Shown here in pieces: positions 36,858 to 46,956 of a stretch of 64,000 nucleotides of DNA (positions are counted from its first letter, which is position 1; each line of letters starts with the position of its first letter). The stretch lies in NCBI GenBank assembly GCA_036013505.1, contig CP107851.1:6842501-6906500 (forward strand), given 5' to 3'. The notes beneath the pieces were generated by a model, which was not told the DNA's origin, ran no database searches, and was given only the letters and a program-made list of their open reading frames with translations. The DNA comes from Streptomyces sp. NBC_00510. Lineage in GTDB: Bacteria > Actinomycetota > Actinomycetes > Streptomycetales > Streptomycetaceae. Both the position numbers and the translations under genes were made by a program.

Positions 36858-37886
36858 ATGCGAGTTGGCGTGCTGACCGGCGGCGGAGACTGCCCCGGGC
36901 TCAACGCGGTCATCCGTGCCATCGTGCGCAAGGGTGTCCAGGAGTACGGATACGAGTTCACCGGTTTCAGGGACGGCTGGCACGGCCCCCTCGAGGGCGA
37001 CACCGTGCCGCTCGACATCCCCGCCGTGCGCGGCATCCTCCCGCGCGGGGGCACGATCCTCGGCTCGTCCCGCACGAACCCGCTCAAGGCGGAGAACGGC
37101 GTGCGCCGCGTCAAGGAGAACCTCGCCAAGTACGAGGTCGACGCACTCATCGCGATCGGCGGCGAGGACACCCTCGGCGTCGCCACCGCCCTGTCGGACG
37201 AGTACGGCGTCCCCTGCGTCGGCGTACCCAAGACCATCGACAACGACCTGGCGGCCACCGACTACACCTTCGGCTTCGACACCGCCGTCAACATCGCCAC
37301 CGAGGCCATCGACCGCCTCCACACCACCGCCGAGTCGCACATGCGCGTCCTCGTCGTCGAGGTGATGGGCCGCCACGCCGGCTGGATCGCCCTCCACTCG
37401 GGCCTCGCCGGCGGCGCCAACGCCATCCTCATCCCCGAGCAGCGCTTCGACGTCGACCAGGTCTGCGCCTGGGTGGAGAGCCGCTTCAAGATCCGCTACG
37501 CGCCCATCGTCGTGATCGCCGAGGGCGCCATGCCCAAGGACGGCGACATGGTGCTCAAGGACCAGTCGCTCGACTCCTTCGGCCACGTACGGCTCTCCGG
37601 CGTCGGCGAGTGGCTCGCCAAGGAGATCGAGAGGCGCACCGGCAAGGAGGCCCGCACCACCGTCCTCGGCCACATCCAGCGCGGCGGCACCCCCAGCGCC
37701 TTCGACCGCTGGCTCGCCACCCGCTTCGGCCTGCACGCCATCGACGCGGTCCGCGACCAGGACTGGGGCAAGATGGTCGCCCTGCGCGGCACGGACATCG
37801 TCCGCGTCCCGCTGCGCGACGCGACGGCCCAGCTCAAGACGGTCGATCCGCGGCTCTACACCGAGGCGGCCGTCTTCTTCGGGTAA
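36858..37886 (+). CDS. pfkA: 6-phosphofructokinase, residues suggest pyrophosphate as donor
   Basis: This 342-residue enzyme phosphorylates fructose 6-phosphate at C1. The P-loop-equivalent TGGGDCPGLN, the catalytic PKTIDND and the substrate segment MGRHAGW are intact. The donor-selecting positions read GGEDT (Asp104) and PKTIDND (Lys125). In the established comparison, Gly104 with Gly124 marks ATP enzymes and Asp104 with Lys124 marks pyrophosphate enzymes. This pairing therefore points to a PPi-dependent, reversible enzyme. ATP use cannot be excluded from sequence. Confidence 0.9.
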   Translation: MRVGVLTGGGDCPGLNAVIRAIVRKGVQEYGYEFTGFRDGWHGPLEGDTVPLDIPAVRGILPRGGTILGSSRTNPLKAENGVRRVKENLAKYEVDALIAIGGEDTLGVATALSDEYGVPCVGVPKTIDNDLAATDYTFGFDTAVNIATEAIDRLHTTAESHMRVLVVEVMGRHAGWIALHSGLAGGANAILIPEQRFDVDQVCAWVESRFKIRYAPIVVIAEGAMPKDGDMVLKDQSLDSFGHVRLSGVGEWLAKEIERRTGKEARTTVLGHIQRGGTPSAFDRWLATRFGLHAIDAVRDQDWGKMVALRGTDIVRVPLRDATAQLKTVDPRLYTEAAVFFG

Positions 37887-38017
37887 ACACGGCGTTTCCC
37901 CGGCGCCGTCTGCGCTTTCCCCGCTTGCCATGGGCGATCACGCGGCCGTACATTCCCTGCACCCGGCTTGTCCGGCCGCTTCGTCTATCCCCCTTGAGCA
38001 CATGAGGAGCGCCCGGC

Positions 38018-38680
38018 ATGACGGGTGTACTGGCGGTCGCAGGCGGCACCGCATCCGGCAAGTCCACCCTTGCCGAGGCCCTGTCGCTGCAGTGTCCCGA
38101 GAGCATCGCACTGGTCCATCTGGACGACTACTACGTGCCCGCGCACGATCCCCTCAGGGGCGTGTGGACGGTCAGCGCCGGCGGGCACGCCATCCTCGAC
38201 TGGAACCACCCCGGCTCCATCGACGAGCCCGCCGTCAGCGCCGCGATCGACGCGGCGCTGGCGCGGCCCGGGGTGCGCCTCGTGGTGGTCGAGGGCCTGT
38301 TCGCCCTGGCCCTGCCGTCGGTGCGGGAACGGGCGGACTGGCGGGTGTACGTGGACGCCCCCGACGACGTCCGGCTGGCCCGCAAGATCCTCCGCAAGAT
38401 CGAGGTCCAGCGGCAGGACCCGCGGCTGTCCCTGCTGAACTACCTGCAGAGCGGACGGGACCGCCACGTCGCCCACGTCGCACCCTCGCGGGCGCTGGCC
38501 GACCTCGTGGTGGACGGCCTCAACGAGGGCCCGGACATGGTGGCGGCGGTGCTGGGTCTCATCGGCCCCCTCCTGTCGCCCGTCCCCGGGCCCGTGCCCG
38601 ACCCGGTCCCCGCCGCCCGCCCCCGCCGGCCCCGCGCGGTCACCCCGCGGACGCACCAGTTTCCGGCGGCCGCGGTCTGA
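38018..38680 (+). CDS. Uridine kinase-like P-loop kinase
   Basis: This 220-residue protein has the Walker A motif GGTASGKST, the LVHLDDYYVP segment and the lid region RKILRKIEVQRQDP of the uridine kinase/phosphoribulokinase family. The FDxP-type acceptor loop is replaced by DWNHPGSID, as in many such kinases. A Pro/Arg-rich tail of about 40 residues is probably disordered. It may phosphorylate a nucleoside, but the exact substrate is uncertain. Confidence 0.85.
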   Translation: MTGVLAVAGGTASGKSTLAEALSLQCPESIALVHLDDYYVPAHDPLRGVWTVSAGGHAILDWNHPGSIDEPAVSAAIDAALARPGVRLVVVEGLFALALPSVRERADWRVYVDAPDDVRLARKILRKIEVQRQDPRLSLLNYLQSGRDRHVAHVAPSRALADLVVDGLNEGPDMVAAVLGLIGPLLSPVPGPVPDPVPAARPRRPRAVTPRTHQFPAAAV

Positions 38681-38718
38681 CCTGCCGGGGCCGCGTGCCG
38701 GGCGGCAGGTCGCGGGCG

Positions 38719-40662
38719 TCAGCCCGCCACCGTCACCCCCGCCAGGAGTTCCGCCACGATCGCCGTGCCGCCCAGCGTGAGCACGGACTCGGGGTGGAAC
38801 TGGACGCCCGCGAAGCCCGGGCCGCGCAGGGCGTGGACGTCGCCGGTGGCGGGGTCGCGGATCAGTTCGACGCGGTGCATGGCGAGCTCCTCCGCCGCCG
38901 CGTCGTCGCAGCGGGCGGTGAAGGAGTTGTAGAACCCCACGGTCTCCACCTTCCCGAACAGGTCGACGGATGTCTGCGCGCCCTGGAAGGGGACGTCCTT
39001 GCGGACGATGTCGAGGCCGAGTTCGGCGGCGATCAGTTCGTGGCCGAGGCAGACCCCGAGCAGGCCGTGCCGGTGGCCGCGGACGAGTTCGGAGGCGAGG
39101 CCGCGCAGGAGGGCCATCTTGGGGTCGCCGGTGTCGGACGGGTCGCCGGGGCCCGGACCGAGGACGACCGGGCCCTGGTGTGCGAGGGCGGCCTCGCGCA
39201 GTCCCGGGGCGTCGAAGCGGCGCACGGTGACCTGCAGCCCGGACGACCTCAGCACGTGCGCGAGCATCGCGGTGAAGGTGTCCTCGCCGTCCACCACGAG
39301 GGCGTGCCCGGTCGGCGTGCCGGGCTGCTCCGCGGTGCGCATGCGCAGCCAGAACGGGGCCAGGTTCCGGCGGCGTCCGTCCAGCGCGGCCCGCACCCGG
39401 ATGTCGTCGCCGAGCGGTGGCCGGTCAGCCGCCGGGCCCTGCGCCCGTCCGGGGCGGACCCCCAGCGCGGCCAGCACGGCCGCCGCCTTCGCGTGCGTCT
39501 CGGCGACCTCCGCGTACGGGTCGGAGCGCCGGACGAGGGTCGCGCCCACCGGGACCTTCAGGCCGCCCGCGGCGTCGACGTCCGCGGTGCGGATCAGGAT
39601 GGGCGAGTCCAGGGTCTGTGCCCCGCCCGCGTCCCGCCCGATCAGGGCGAGGGCACCGGCGTAGTAGCCGCGGCCGCCCGGCTCGTGGCGCTCGATCACC
39701 CGGCAGGCGTTCTGCACCGGCGAGCCGGTCACCGTCGCGGCGAACATCGTCTCGCGCAGCACGTCCCGCACGTCCATGCTGCTGCGGCCGCGCAACTCGT
39801 ACTCGGTGTGCGCCAGGTGCGCCATCTCCTTCAGGCGCGGGCCGACGACGACGCCGCCGAGGTCGCCGACGGTGCACATCATCTTCAGTTCCTCGTCGAC
39901 CACCATCGTCAGCTCCTCCGCCTCCTTGGCGTCCCGCAGGAAGGCGAGCAGCCCCTCCGCGTCCGGCCCCTGCGCGGGGTAGCGGTAGGTGCCGCTGATG
40001 GGGTTCATGACGACCGTGCCGCCGGCCATCCGCACGTGCACCTCGGGGCTCGCGCCGACCAGGGTCCGCTCCGGGGTCCGCACCACGAAGGTCCAGTAGG
40101 CGCCGCGCTCGCCGTCGAGCAGCCGCCGGAACAGCGCGAGCGCGTCGGCCGCCGCGAACCCCGGGATCTCCCCGCGGAAGGTGCGCCGGATGACGAAGTT
40201 CGCGCCCTCGCCGCGCCCGATCTCGTCCTCGATGACGCGCTCCACGATCCCGGCGTACGTGTCGTCGTCGACGTCGAAGGCCCCGCCTTCCACGCGCACC
40301 GCGTGCGCGGGCAGGGCCGCCATGAGCTCGGGGAGCGGCAGCTCGTACGTCTCACGGGGCCGTAGCACGACCAGTGGCGTCCCGTCGTCGCGCACGTCGA
40401 AGCCGCGCTCCCTGATCTGCCGGTACGGCACCAGCGCCAGTGCGTCCACCGCGGGCCGCGCCCCTTCGGGTGCCCCGGTCGGCAGCGCGATGCCGGTCAG
40501 CCGCTCCGCCGTCGTGACCGGGCCGAGCAGCACTTCGACGGTGTCCGTGTCCCGGCCGGGCGCTCTGCGCCTGAGCAGAGCGAAGGGCGGGCACGCGGGG
40601 TCCAGCAGCCGTTCGACGAGCGCGGCGGCGGGGGGTGCGGCGGCGGGATCGTGGTTCTCCAC
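38719..40662 (-). CDS. trpE: Fused anthranilate synthase (TrpE and TrpG domains)
   Basis: This 647-residue protein combines both anthranilate synthase parts. Residues to about 430 are the chorismate-binding TrpE domain (NPISGTYRYPAQGP, ATVTGSPVQNACRVIERHE, GRGYYAGALALIG). From about 465 a class I glutamine amidotransferase follows with the nucleophile in GVCLGHEL and the FHPES His-Glu pair. GTG 40662 has GGAAGGA upstream. It converts chorismate and glutamine to anthranilate. Transcription is controlled by the trpL attenuator immediately upstream. Phenazine-type or antibiotic-cluster homologues share the fusion, but the attenuator points to tryptophan. Confidence 0.95.
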   Translation of the reverse strand: MENHDPAAAPPAAALVERLLDPACPPFALLRRRAPGRDTDTVEVLLGPVTTAERLTGIALPTGAPEGARPAVDALALVPYRQIRERGFDVRDDGTPLVVLRPRETYELPLPELMAALPAHAVRVEGGAFDVDDDTYAGIVERVIEDEIGRGEGANFVIRRTFRGEIPGFAAADALALFRRLLDGERGAYWTFVVRTPERTLVGASPEVHVRMAGGTVVMNPISGTYRYPAQGPDAEGLLAFLRDAKEAEELTMVVDEELKMMCTVGDLGGVVVGPRLKEMAHLAHTEYELRGRSSMDVRDVLRETMFAATVTGSPVQNACRVIERHEPGGRGYYAGALALIGRDAGGAQTLDSPILIRTADVDAAGGLKVPVGATLVRRSDPYAEVAETHAKAAAVLAALGVRPGRAQGPAADRPPLGDDIRVRAALDGRRRNLAPFWLRMRTAEQPGTPTGHALVVDGEDTFTAMLAHVLRSSGLQVTVRRFDAPGLREAALAHQGPVVLGPGPGDPSDTGDPKMALLRGLASELVRGHRHGLLGVCLGHELIAAELGLDIVRKDVPFQGAQTSVDLFGKVETVGFYNSFTARCDDAAAEELAMHRVELIRDPATGDVHALRGPGFAGVQFHPESVLTLGGTAIVAELLAGVTVAG

Positions 40663-40714
40663 GGCGGTTCCTTCCGGTCTTCGGCGAGGGAAGGGACGGC
40701 CGCGCAAACACCGA

Positions 40715-40735
40715 AGGCCGCCCCTCGGGCGGCCT
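40715..40735 (-). terminator. trp attenuator terminator
   Basis: Read on the minus strand, AGGCCGCCC-GAG-GGGCGGCCT is a perfect 9-bp stem followed by TTCGGTGTTT, between trpL and trpE(G). An alternative antiterminator forms when GGCGGCC of the trpL 3' end (40774-40768) pairs with GGCCGCC of the terminator's first arm (40734-40728). Confidence 0.85.
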
Positions 40736-40761
40736 GAGCGTCTGCCTGTGCGTACGCGCTG

Positions 40762-40821
40762 CTAGTGGGCCGCCGGATCCGCGGTCCACCACCACTGCAG
40801 GTGCGTCTGCTGCGCGTACAT
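40762..40821 (-). CDS. trpL: trp leader peptide with three tandem Trp codons
   Basis: This ORF encodes MYAQQTHLQWWWTADPAAH. Three consecutive TGG codons sense charged tRNA-Trp. A ribosome stalled there would free the 40774-40768 segment to form the antiterminator, while complete translation allows the terminator. A TAGGGT hexamer (40829-40834 on the plus coordinate) ends seven bases before the ATG and no Shine-Dalgarno sequence is present, so the leader is probably leaderless. The arrangement is the classical Streptomyces trp attenuator. Confidence 0.88.
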   Translation of the reverse strand: MYAQQTHLQWWWTADPAAH

Positions 40822-40975
40822 GTTCCGCACCCTAACGCATCCGCCCACGACGCGGCGGCCCCGTCCCACGCTTTCGGGTGTCGTCCTGGACCGGCGCAAA
40901 CCGGCCCGGCCCGGACCTCGTCCTGGTCCGGGCCGGGCCGGGCCGGCGGGATCGGGCGGCCGCAGCCGCCGCCCC

Positions 40976-41746
40976 TCACCTCACCAGCCGCCACAGGGAC
41001 GCCCATTGCCCGGCCGTGAGGTCCTTGGGGAGGGCGTGCGGGGGGACGCGTTCGGCACGCAGCCAGTCGCGCAGTGCCGTGCGGTCGAAGTGGCCGGTGC
41101 GGGCGAGGACTTCGCGCAGGCCGCGGCCCGGGCCGGTGAACACCCGCTGGACGAAGGCCTGGTAGGCGCGGCGGTCGCCGGTGACGAGCGGCTGCGGGCG
41201 CCGGGTCATGGTCAGCAGTCCGCCGTCGACGGAGGGTGCCGGGCGGAAGGCGCGGGCGGGGACGCGGGAGTGGAGGGTGAAGTCGTACCAGGGCCACCAG
41301 GAGGCGGTGAGCATGCTGGCGCCGGCGACGCCCGCGCGGCGGCGGGCGACCTCCCACTGGACGAGCAGCACCGCGCACTCCCACCGGTCCGCGGCCAGGA
41401 CGCGCCGCATGATGGTGGTCGTGAGGTGGAAGGGCAGGTTGCCGACGATCACGTGCGGTTCGCGCGGGAAGCGGTAGCGCAGGACGTCGGTGGTGACGAC
41501 GTGCGCGCCGCGCGGGAGCCGCCGCTGCAGGCGCTGTGCGCGTCCCGGGTCGATCTCCACGGCCGTGAGGGGGCGGCCGGTGCGGCTGAGGGGGAGGGTC
41601 AAGGCGCCGTCGCCGGGGCCGATCTCGACGATGGGTCCGCTGGTGGCGGCGACGAGGGCCTCGATGGAGGCGATGACGGTGCGGTCGGTGAGGAAGTTCT
41701 GGCCGAGCTCGTGCCGGCCGCCCACCATGGACCGGTGGTGAGGCAT
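40976..41746 (-). CDS. Erm-family 23S rRNA (adenine-N6) methyltransferase
   Basis: This 256-residue SAM-dependent enzyme should methylate A2058 of 23S rRNA and give macrolide-lincosamide-streptogramin B resistance. It opens with the hallmark LGQNFLTD, then the SAM motif VEIGPGDGALT, the acidic loop VEIDPGRA and the catalytic GNLPFHLT. The family resemblance is to Streptomyces Erm enzymes, some of which monomethylate. ATG 41746 has GGAG nine bases upstream; ATG 41728 is an alternative. KsgA is excluded because the N-terminus and motif spacing are Erm-like. It lies among core genes as an apparent insertion. Confidence 0.9.
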   Translation of the reverse strand: MPHHRSMVGGRHELGQNFLTDRTVIASIEALVAATSGPIVEIGPGDGALTLPLSRTGRPLTAVEIDPGRAQRLQRRLPRGAHVVTTDVLRYRFPREPHVIVGNLPFHLTTTIMRRVLAADRWECAVLLVQWEVARRRAGVAGASMLTASWWPWYDFTLHSRVPARAFRPAPSVDGGLLTMTRRPQPLVTGDRRAYQAFVQRVFTGPGRGLREVLARTGHFDRTALRDWLRAERVPPHALPKDLTAGQWASLWRLVR

Positions 41747-41791
41747 GGGTGTGCACTCCGCGACATGAGAGGTTCCGACGATGGACCCGAT

Positions 41792-41814
41792 GCCGCGGCG
41801 AAGAGCGCCGCGGC
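41792..41814 (-). promoter_or_regulatory. Hairpin between the erm leader peptide and erm
   Basis: GCCGCGGCG and its complement form a 9-bp stem with a five-base loop, overlapping the last base of the leader stop codon. No T tract follows. A ribosome paused in the leader ORF would cover or perturb the first arm. Confidence 0.65.
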
Positions 41815-41852
41815 TATGCCCGGCGCAGCTTGATGTAGTAGGTGCAACCCAT
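41814..41852 (-). CDS. Candidate erm leader peptide with a Lys-Leu-Arg motif
   Basis: The 12-residue ORF encodes MGCTYYIKLRRA and ends 67 bases before the erm ATG. Lys8-Leu9-Arg10 matches the +X+ pattern at which macrolide-bound ribosomes stall, as known for ErmDL-type leaders. A TACCGT hexamer (41860-41865 on the plus coordinate) ends seven bases before the ATG and there is no Shine-Dalgarno sequence, suggesting leaderless translation. Its translation is a prediction. Confidence 0.65.
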   Translation of the reverse strand: MGCTYYIKLRRA

Positions 41853-42456
41853 GTGCCGCACGGTATCCCGGGCCCGGTCGGTTCCGCACGCGGTTTTCCG
41901 CGGTCTCCGTGTGGACGCTCGCGTATGGGGCGGAGCGTCCGGGCCATGTTCCGTCTCACCGGGCCCGGCTTCACTGGTCGCATGACTTCCCGAGACGCCG
42001 TCCTCGTCGCGGCCACCGTCGCCGTCGGCCTCATGGCCGGGCTCTTCTTCGCCTTCTCCGTCGCCGTCATGCCGGGTCTGGCCAAGGCGGCCGACCGTAC
42101 GCTCGTCGACGCGATGCAGCGCATCAACGCCGCCATCCAGAACGGCTGGTTCCTGCTGGTCTTCGGTGGTTCGCTGCTGCTGTGCGCCGCCGCGGTGGCG
42201 CTCTGCCTGCGCGACGGAGGCCGCGGTCCGCTCCCGTGGGTGATCGCCGCGACCGTGCTCTACCTGGCGGTGCTCGTCGTCACCTTCGGCGTCAACATCC
42301 CGTTGAACGACCGGCTGGACGCGGCGGGCGACCCCGGGAGCCTCGCCGATCCCGCCGCCGTGCGCGAGCGGTTCGAGGCGGCCTGGGTCCGCTGGAACCT
42401 GGTGCGCACGCTCCTGTGCACGGGGGCGCTGGGCTGCCTGGGCCAGGCGCTCGTCC

Positions 42457-44616
<2,160 letters not shown>

Positions 44617-44642
44617 CGGCGGCCGTTCCCTGCGGACCCTGA

Positions 44643-44675
44643 GAGGGGCGCGGATCACATCGATCCGCGCCCCTC
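44643..44675 (+). terminator. Terminator after aroH
   Basis: Arms GAGGGGCGCGGATC and its complement (14 bp, perfect) enclose the loop ACATC, 26 bases after the aroH stop. Confidence 0.87.
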
Positions 44676-44703
44676 GCCGGTTTTCAGCCACTCGCCCGGC
44701 GGG

Positions 44704-44722
44704 TAAGGTTAGGTTAACCTCA
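44704..44722 (+). promoter_or_regulatory. Iron box (DmdR1/IdeR-type operator) upstream of bfd
   Basis: TAAGGTTAGGTTAACCTCA matches the 19-bp actinobacterial iron box (TTAGGTTAGGCTCACCTAA) in nearly all positions. It lies 28 bases before the GTG of the ferredoxin gene. DmdR1 with iron should repress. Confidence 0.82.
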
Positions 44723-44750
44723 GGCCGGGATCGAGAGAGAGGGGAACCGC

Positions 44751-45059
44751 GTGTACGTCTGCTCATGCTTCGGCATCACCGAAGAGCAGGTCAAGCAGCA
44801 TGCGGACGCCGGCCGCTGCACCCCTCGCCAGATCGCCTCCGCCTGCAAGGCGGGCACGGACTGCGGTTCCTGCGTGCGCCGGATACAGGCGCTTCTCGGC
44901 CGCGGCGACGGCTGTGCCACCCGTACGAAGCTCGACACGGCGAATCCCGGAGCGCCCGCGGAGCCCCTCGGCGCCCCCGCGCCGGCCTCCCTGCCGGTCC
45001 CGCCCGCACTGCCGGTGCCGGTCGCGGTCCCGCTGCCCGCGGCGGCCAGCGCCGCCTGA
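44751..45059 (+). CDS. bfd: Bacterioferritin-associated ferredoxin
   Basis: This 102-residue protein has the Bfd [2Fe-2S] domain in the first 65 residues, with CSC at 4-6 and CGSC near residue 38. It should reduce ferric iron in bacterioferritin and release it. A Pro/Ala/Val-rich tail of about 35 residues is unusual for Bfd and probably disordered. The GTG follows an AGGGG site and an iron box. It converges on the bacterioferritin gene, 25 bases from its stop. Confidence 0.9.
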   Translation: MYVCSCFGITEEQVKQHADAGRCTPRQIASACKAGTDCGSCVRRIQALLGRGDGCATRTKLDTANPGAPAEPLGAPAPASLPVPPALPVPVAVPLPAAASAA

Positions 45060-45084
45060 ACGGCTGCGGCCCGGCCGACGGCCG

Positions 45085-45564
45085 TCAGCTGTCGGGCTGC
45101 TCGATGACCTGCGCGATGTACAGCGGCTCCCCGAGCTTCTCGATGAGCTCGAGCTGGGTGTCCAGGTAGTCGATGTGGTGCTCCTCGTCGGCGAGGATGT
45201 CCTCGAAGATGTTGGCCGACGTGATGTCGCCCTTCGCGCGCATGACCTCGATGCCGCGCTTGAGGCGGTCGATCGCCTCGACCTCGACCTGGCGGTCGGC
45301 CTGGAACATCTCGGTGACGGTCTGCCCCACCCGGACGTGGAAGAGCCGCTGGTAGTTCGGCAGTCCGTCGAGGAAGAGGATGCGGTCGGTCAGCACCTCG
45401 GCATGCTTCATCTCGTCGAAGGACTCGTGCCGCGTGTACTTGGCGAGCTTCGTCCAGCCCAGGTTCTCCTGCATCTTGGCGTGCAGGAAGTACTGGTTGA
45501 TCGCCGTCAGCTCGCCCGTCAGCTGCTCGTTCAGGAACTCGATGACCTCGGGGTCGCCCTGCAT
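45085..45564 (-). CDS. bfr: Bacterioferritin
   Basis: This 159-residue four-helix protein stores iron in a 24-subunit shell. Ferroxidase ligands are seen in LNEQLTGELTAINQYFLHAK (Glu18 region), HESFDEMKHAE, and ILADEEHHIDYLD. Met52 in DEMKHAE is the heme ligand, so this is a true heme bacterioferritin. The start ATG follows GGAAAGGACGG. It converges with bfd, and the pair acts together in iron storage and release. Confidence 0.95.
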   Translation of the reverse strand: MQGDPEVIEFLNEQLTGELTAINQYFLHAKMQENLGWTKLAKYTRHESFDEMKHAEVLTDRILFLDGLPNYQRLFHVRVGQTVTEMFQADRQVEVEAIDRLKRGIEVMRAKGDITSANIFEDILADEEHHIDYLDTQLELIEKLGEPLYIAQVIEQPDS

Positions 45565-45633
45565 GGCAAGCCCGTCCTTTCCGGAGGAATCCACACGATG
45601 GGCGCATCTTCGCACCGCCGGTGGAAGCGATCC

Positions 45634-45676
45634 AGTAAGTTCACACTTACTCCGGTGGCCCTGGTTGTCATACTTT
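45634..45676 (+). promoter_or_regulatory. Palindromic operator overlapping a promoter in the bfr/oxidoreductase intergenic region
   Basis: AGTAAGT-TCAC-ACTTACT (45634-45651) is a perfect 7-bp inverted repeat. TTACTC (45647-45652) and TACTTT (45671-45676), 18 bases apart, look like -35 and -10 for the rightward gene, so the right half-site covers the -35. The cognate regulator is unknown. Confidence 0.6.
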
Positions 45677-45725
45677 GACCTGGTGCTGGTCGGTAGCACT
45701 GCATCCGGTCTGTCACCATGGACGC

Positions 45726-46340
45726 ATGGGTCAGTCCGAACGCCGCGAAGGGGAGCTTCCTCCCGGACAGCGGCTCCAGCGGGGCTGGCCGGTCACCCAC
45801 TACGGTCCGGTGCCCAGGTTCAAACCCGAGCGCTGGGAGTTCCAGGTCTTCGGCGCCACGGCGGACGGTGGCAAGCGTGCGTGGGGCCACGAGGAGTTCG
45901 CCGCGCTGCCGTACACGACGGTCACGGGCGACTTCCACTGCGTGACCAAGTTCAGCATGCTCGGCGTCGAGTGGGGCGGTGTCTCCACCGCCGAGATCCT
46001 GCGGCTGGCGCCGCCCGCGCCGGACGTCACGCACGTCATGGTGTGGGCCGAGTACGGCTTCAGCTCCAACCTGCGGCTGGCGGACTTCGCCGACCCCAAG
46101 TCGATATTCGCGACCCACCGCGGCGGCGAGCCGCTGACCGCGGAGCACGGCTTCCCGGCCCGGCTCATCGTGCCCCACCTCTACGCCTGGAAGGGCCCCA
46201 AGTGGGTCAGGGGCGTGGAGTACATGACGTCCGACCGCCGCGGCTTCTGGGAGGAGCGCGGCTACCACAACCTCGGCGACCCCTGGAGCGAGCAGCGCTA
46301 CTCGTACCAGGAGGAGCCCGGCGACGGGCCGGAGTTGTAG
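45726..46340 (+). CDS. Sulfite oxidase-like molybdopterin oxidoreductase
   Basis: This 204-residue protein consists of a molybdopterin-binding domain of the sulfite oxidase/MsrP (YedY) type. The molybdenum-ligand Cys is in TGDFHCVTKFSMLGVEWGG, and the C-terminal WVRGVEYM region is typical. There is no dimerisation domain, heme domain or signal peptide, so it is probably cytoplasmic. Substrate is unknown. A promoter with an overlapping palindrome lies upstream. Confidence 0.87.
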   Translation: MGQSERREGELPPGQRLQRGWPVTHYGPVPRFKPERWEFQVFGATADGGKRAWGHEEFAALPYTTVTGDFHCVTKFSMLGVEWGGVSTAEILRLAPPAPDVTHVMVWAEYGFSSNLRLADFADPKSIFATHRGGEPLTAEHGFPARLIVPHLYAWKGPKWVRGVEYMTSDRRGFWEERGYHNLGDPWSEQRYSYQEEPGDGPEL

Positions 46341-46361
46341 CCGCCGGGCCTGCGCAGCGGG

Positions 46362-46898
46362 TCAGTGGTACCGGTGGACGACCGCGTGTCCCTTGCCGCG
46401 GCCGATCATCCACTTGTTGACGGGTGTGGTCACCAGGAAGGCGACCACGAAGGCCAGCGCGAGGCTGATCCAGAACAGCGCGTCCGACAGCGTGGCGTCC
46501 ATCGCGCCCGGGAACAGCAGGATCGTCCCGTTGTCCGCGAGTTCCATGAAGATGATCGAGACGGTGTCGGCGGCGAGCGCCACCTGTACGGCGCTGCGCA
46601 GGTCCAGGCCGGCCCGCAGGACGCCGCGCATGGTGAGCGAGTAGCCGAAGACGAAGGCCAGGGCGATCGCCAGGGTCATCGTCGGGACGTTGTGCCAGCC
46701 GAGGGCCGTGCCGATCAGCATGCCGAGGACCTCGCCGATCGCACAGCCGGTGAGGCAGTGCAGGGTGGCCTGGACGGCGGTGCCCCAGGAGGCCGGGCCG
46801 GTGCGGTGGGCCGCCGTGTGGTGCTCGTGGTGGGACTGCTCGTGGTGGGAATGCTCGTGGTGGGACTGATGCCGGTGGGAGTGCTCGACGTGCTGCAT
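46362..46898 (-). CDS. DUF4396 membrane protein with His-rich N-terminus
   Basis: This 178-residue protein begins with about 30 residues very rich in histidine (HSHRHQSHHEHSHHEQSHHE), followed by a DUF4396 domain with four or five helices (ATLHCLTGCAIGEVLGM, HNVPTMTLAIALAFVFGYSLTM). The His cluster should bind Cu, Ni, Zn or Co. A CsoR-like operator 58 bases upstream of the start supports copper or a related metal. It may be a metal-handling membrane protein; transport has not been shown for the family. Confidence 0.82.
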   Translation of the reverse strand: MQHVEHSHRHQSHHEHSHHEQSHHEHHTAAHRTGPASWGTAVQATLHCLTGCAIGEVLGMLIGTALGWHNVPTMTLAIALAFVFGYSLTMRGVLRAGLDLRSAVQVALAADTVSIIFMELADNGTILLFPGAMDATLSDALFWISLALAFVVAFLVTTPVNKWMIGRGKGHAVVHRYH

Positions 46899-46956
46899 CC
46901 TGTGTCCCCCAGGGATGAGTGCGGGTGTCGTCGTGCGTGCTCGCTGCTCAACGCAT

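Noticed and set aside
37893-37913. Terminator after pfkA
   Set aside because: The only repeat is a 6-bp stem with a nine-base loop, too weak to call.
40976-41746. KsgA (16S rRNA dimethyladenosine transferase)
   Set aside because: The N-terminus, NLPF spacing, length and leader-peptide context are those of Erm enzymes.
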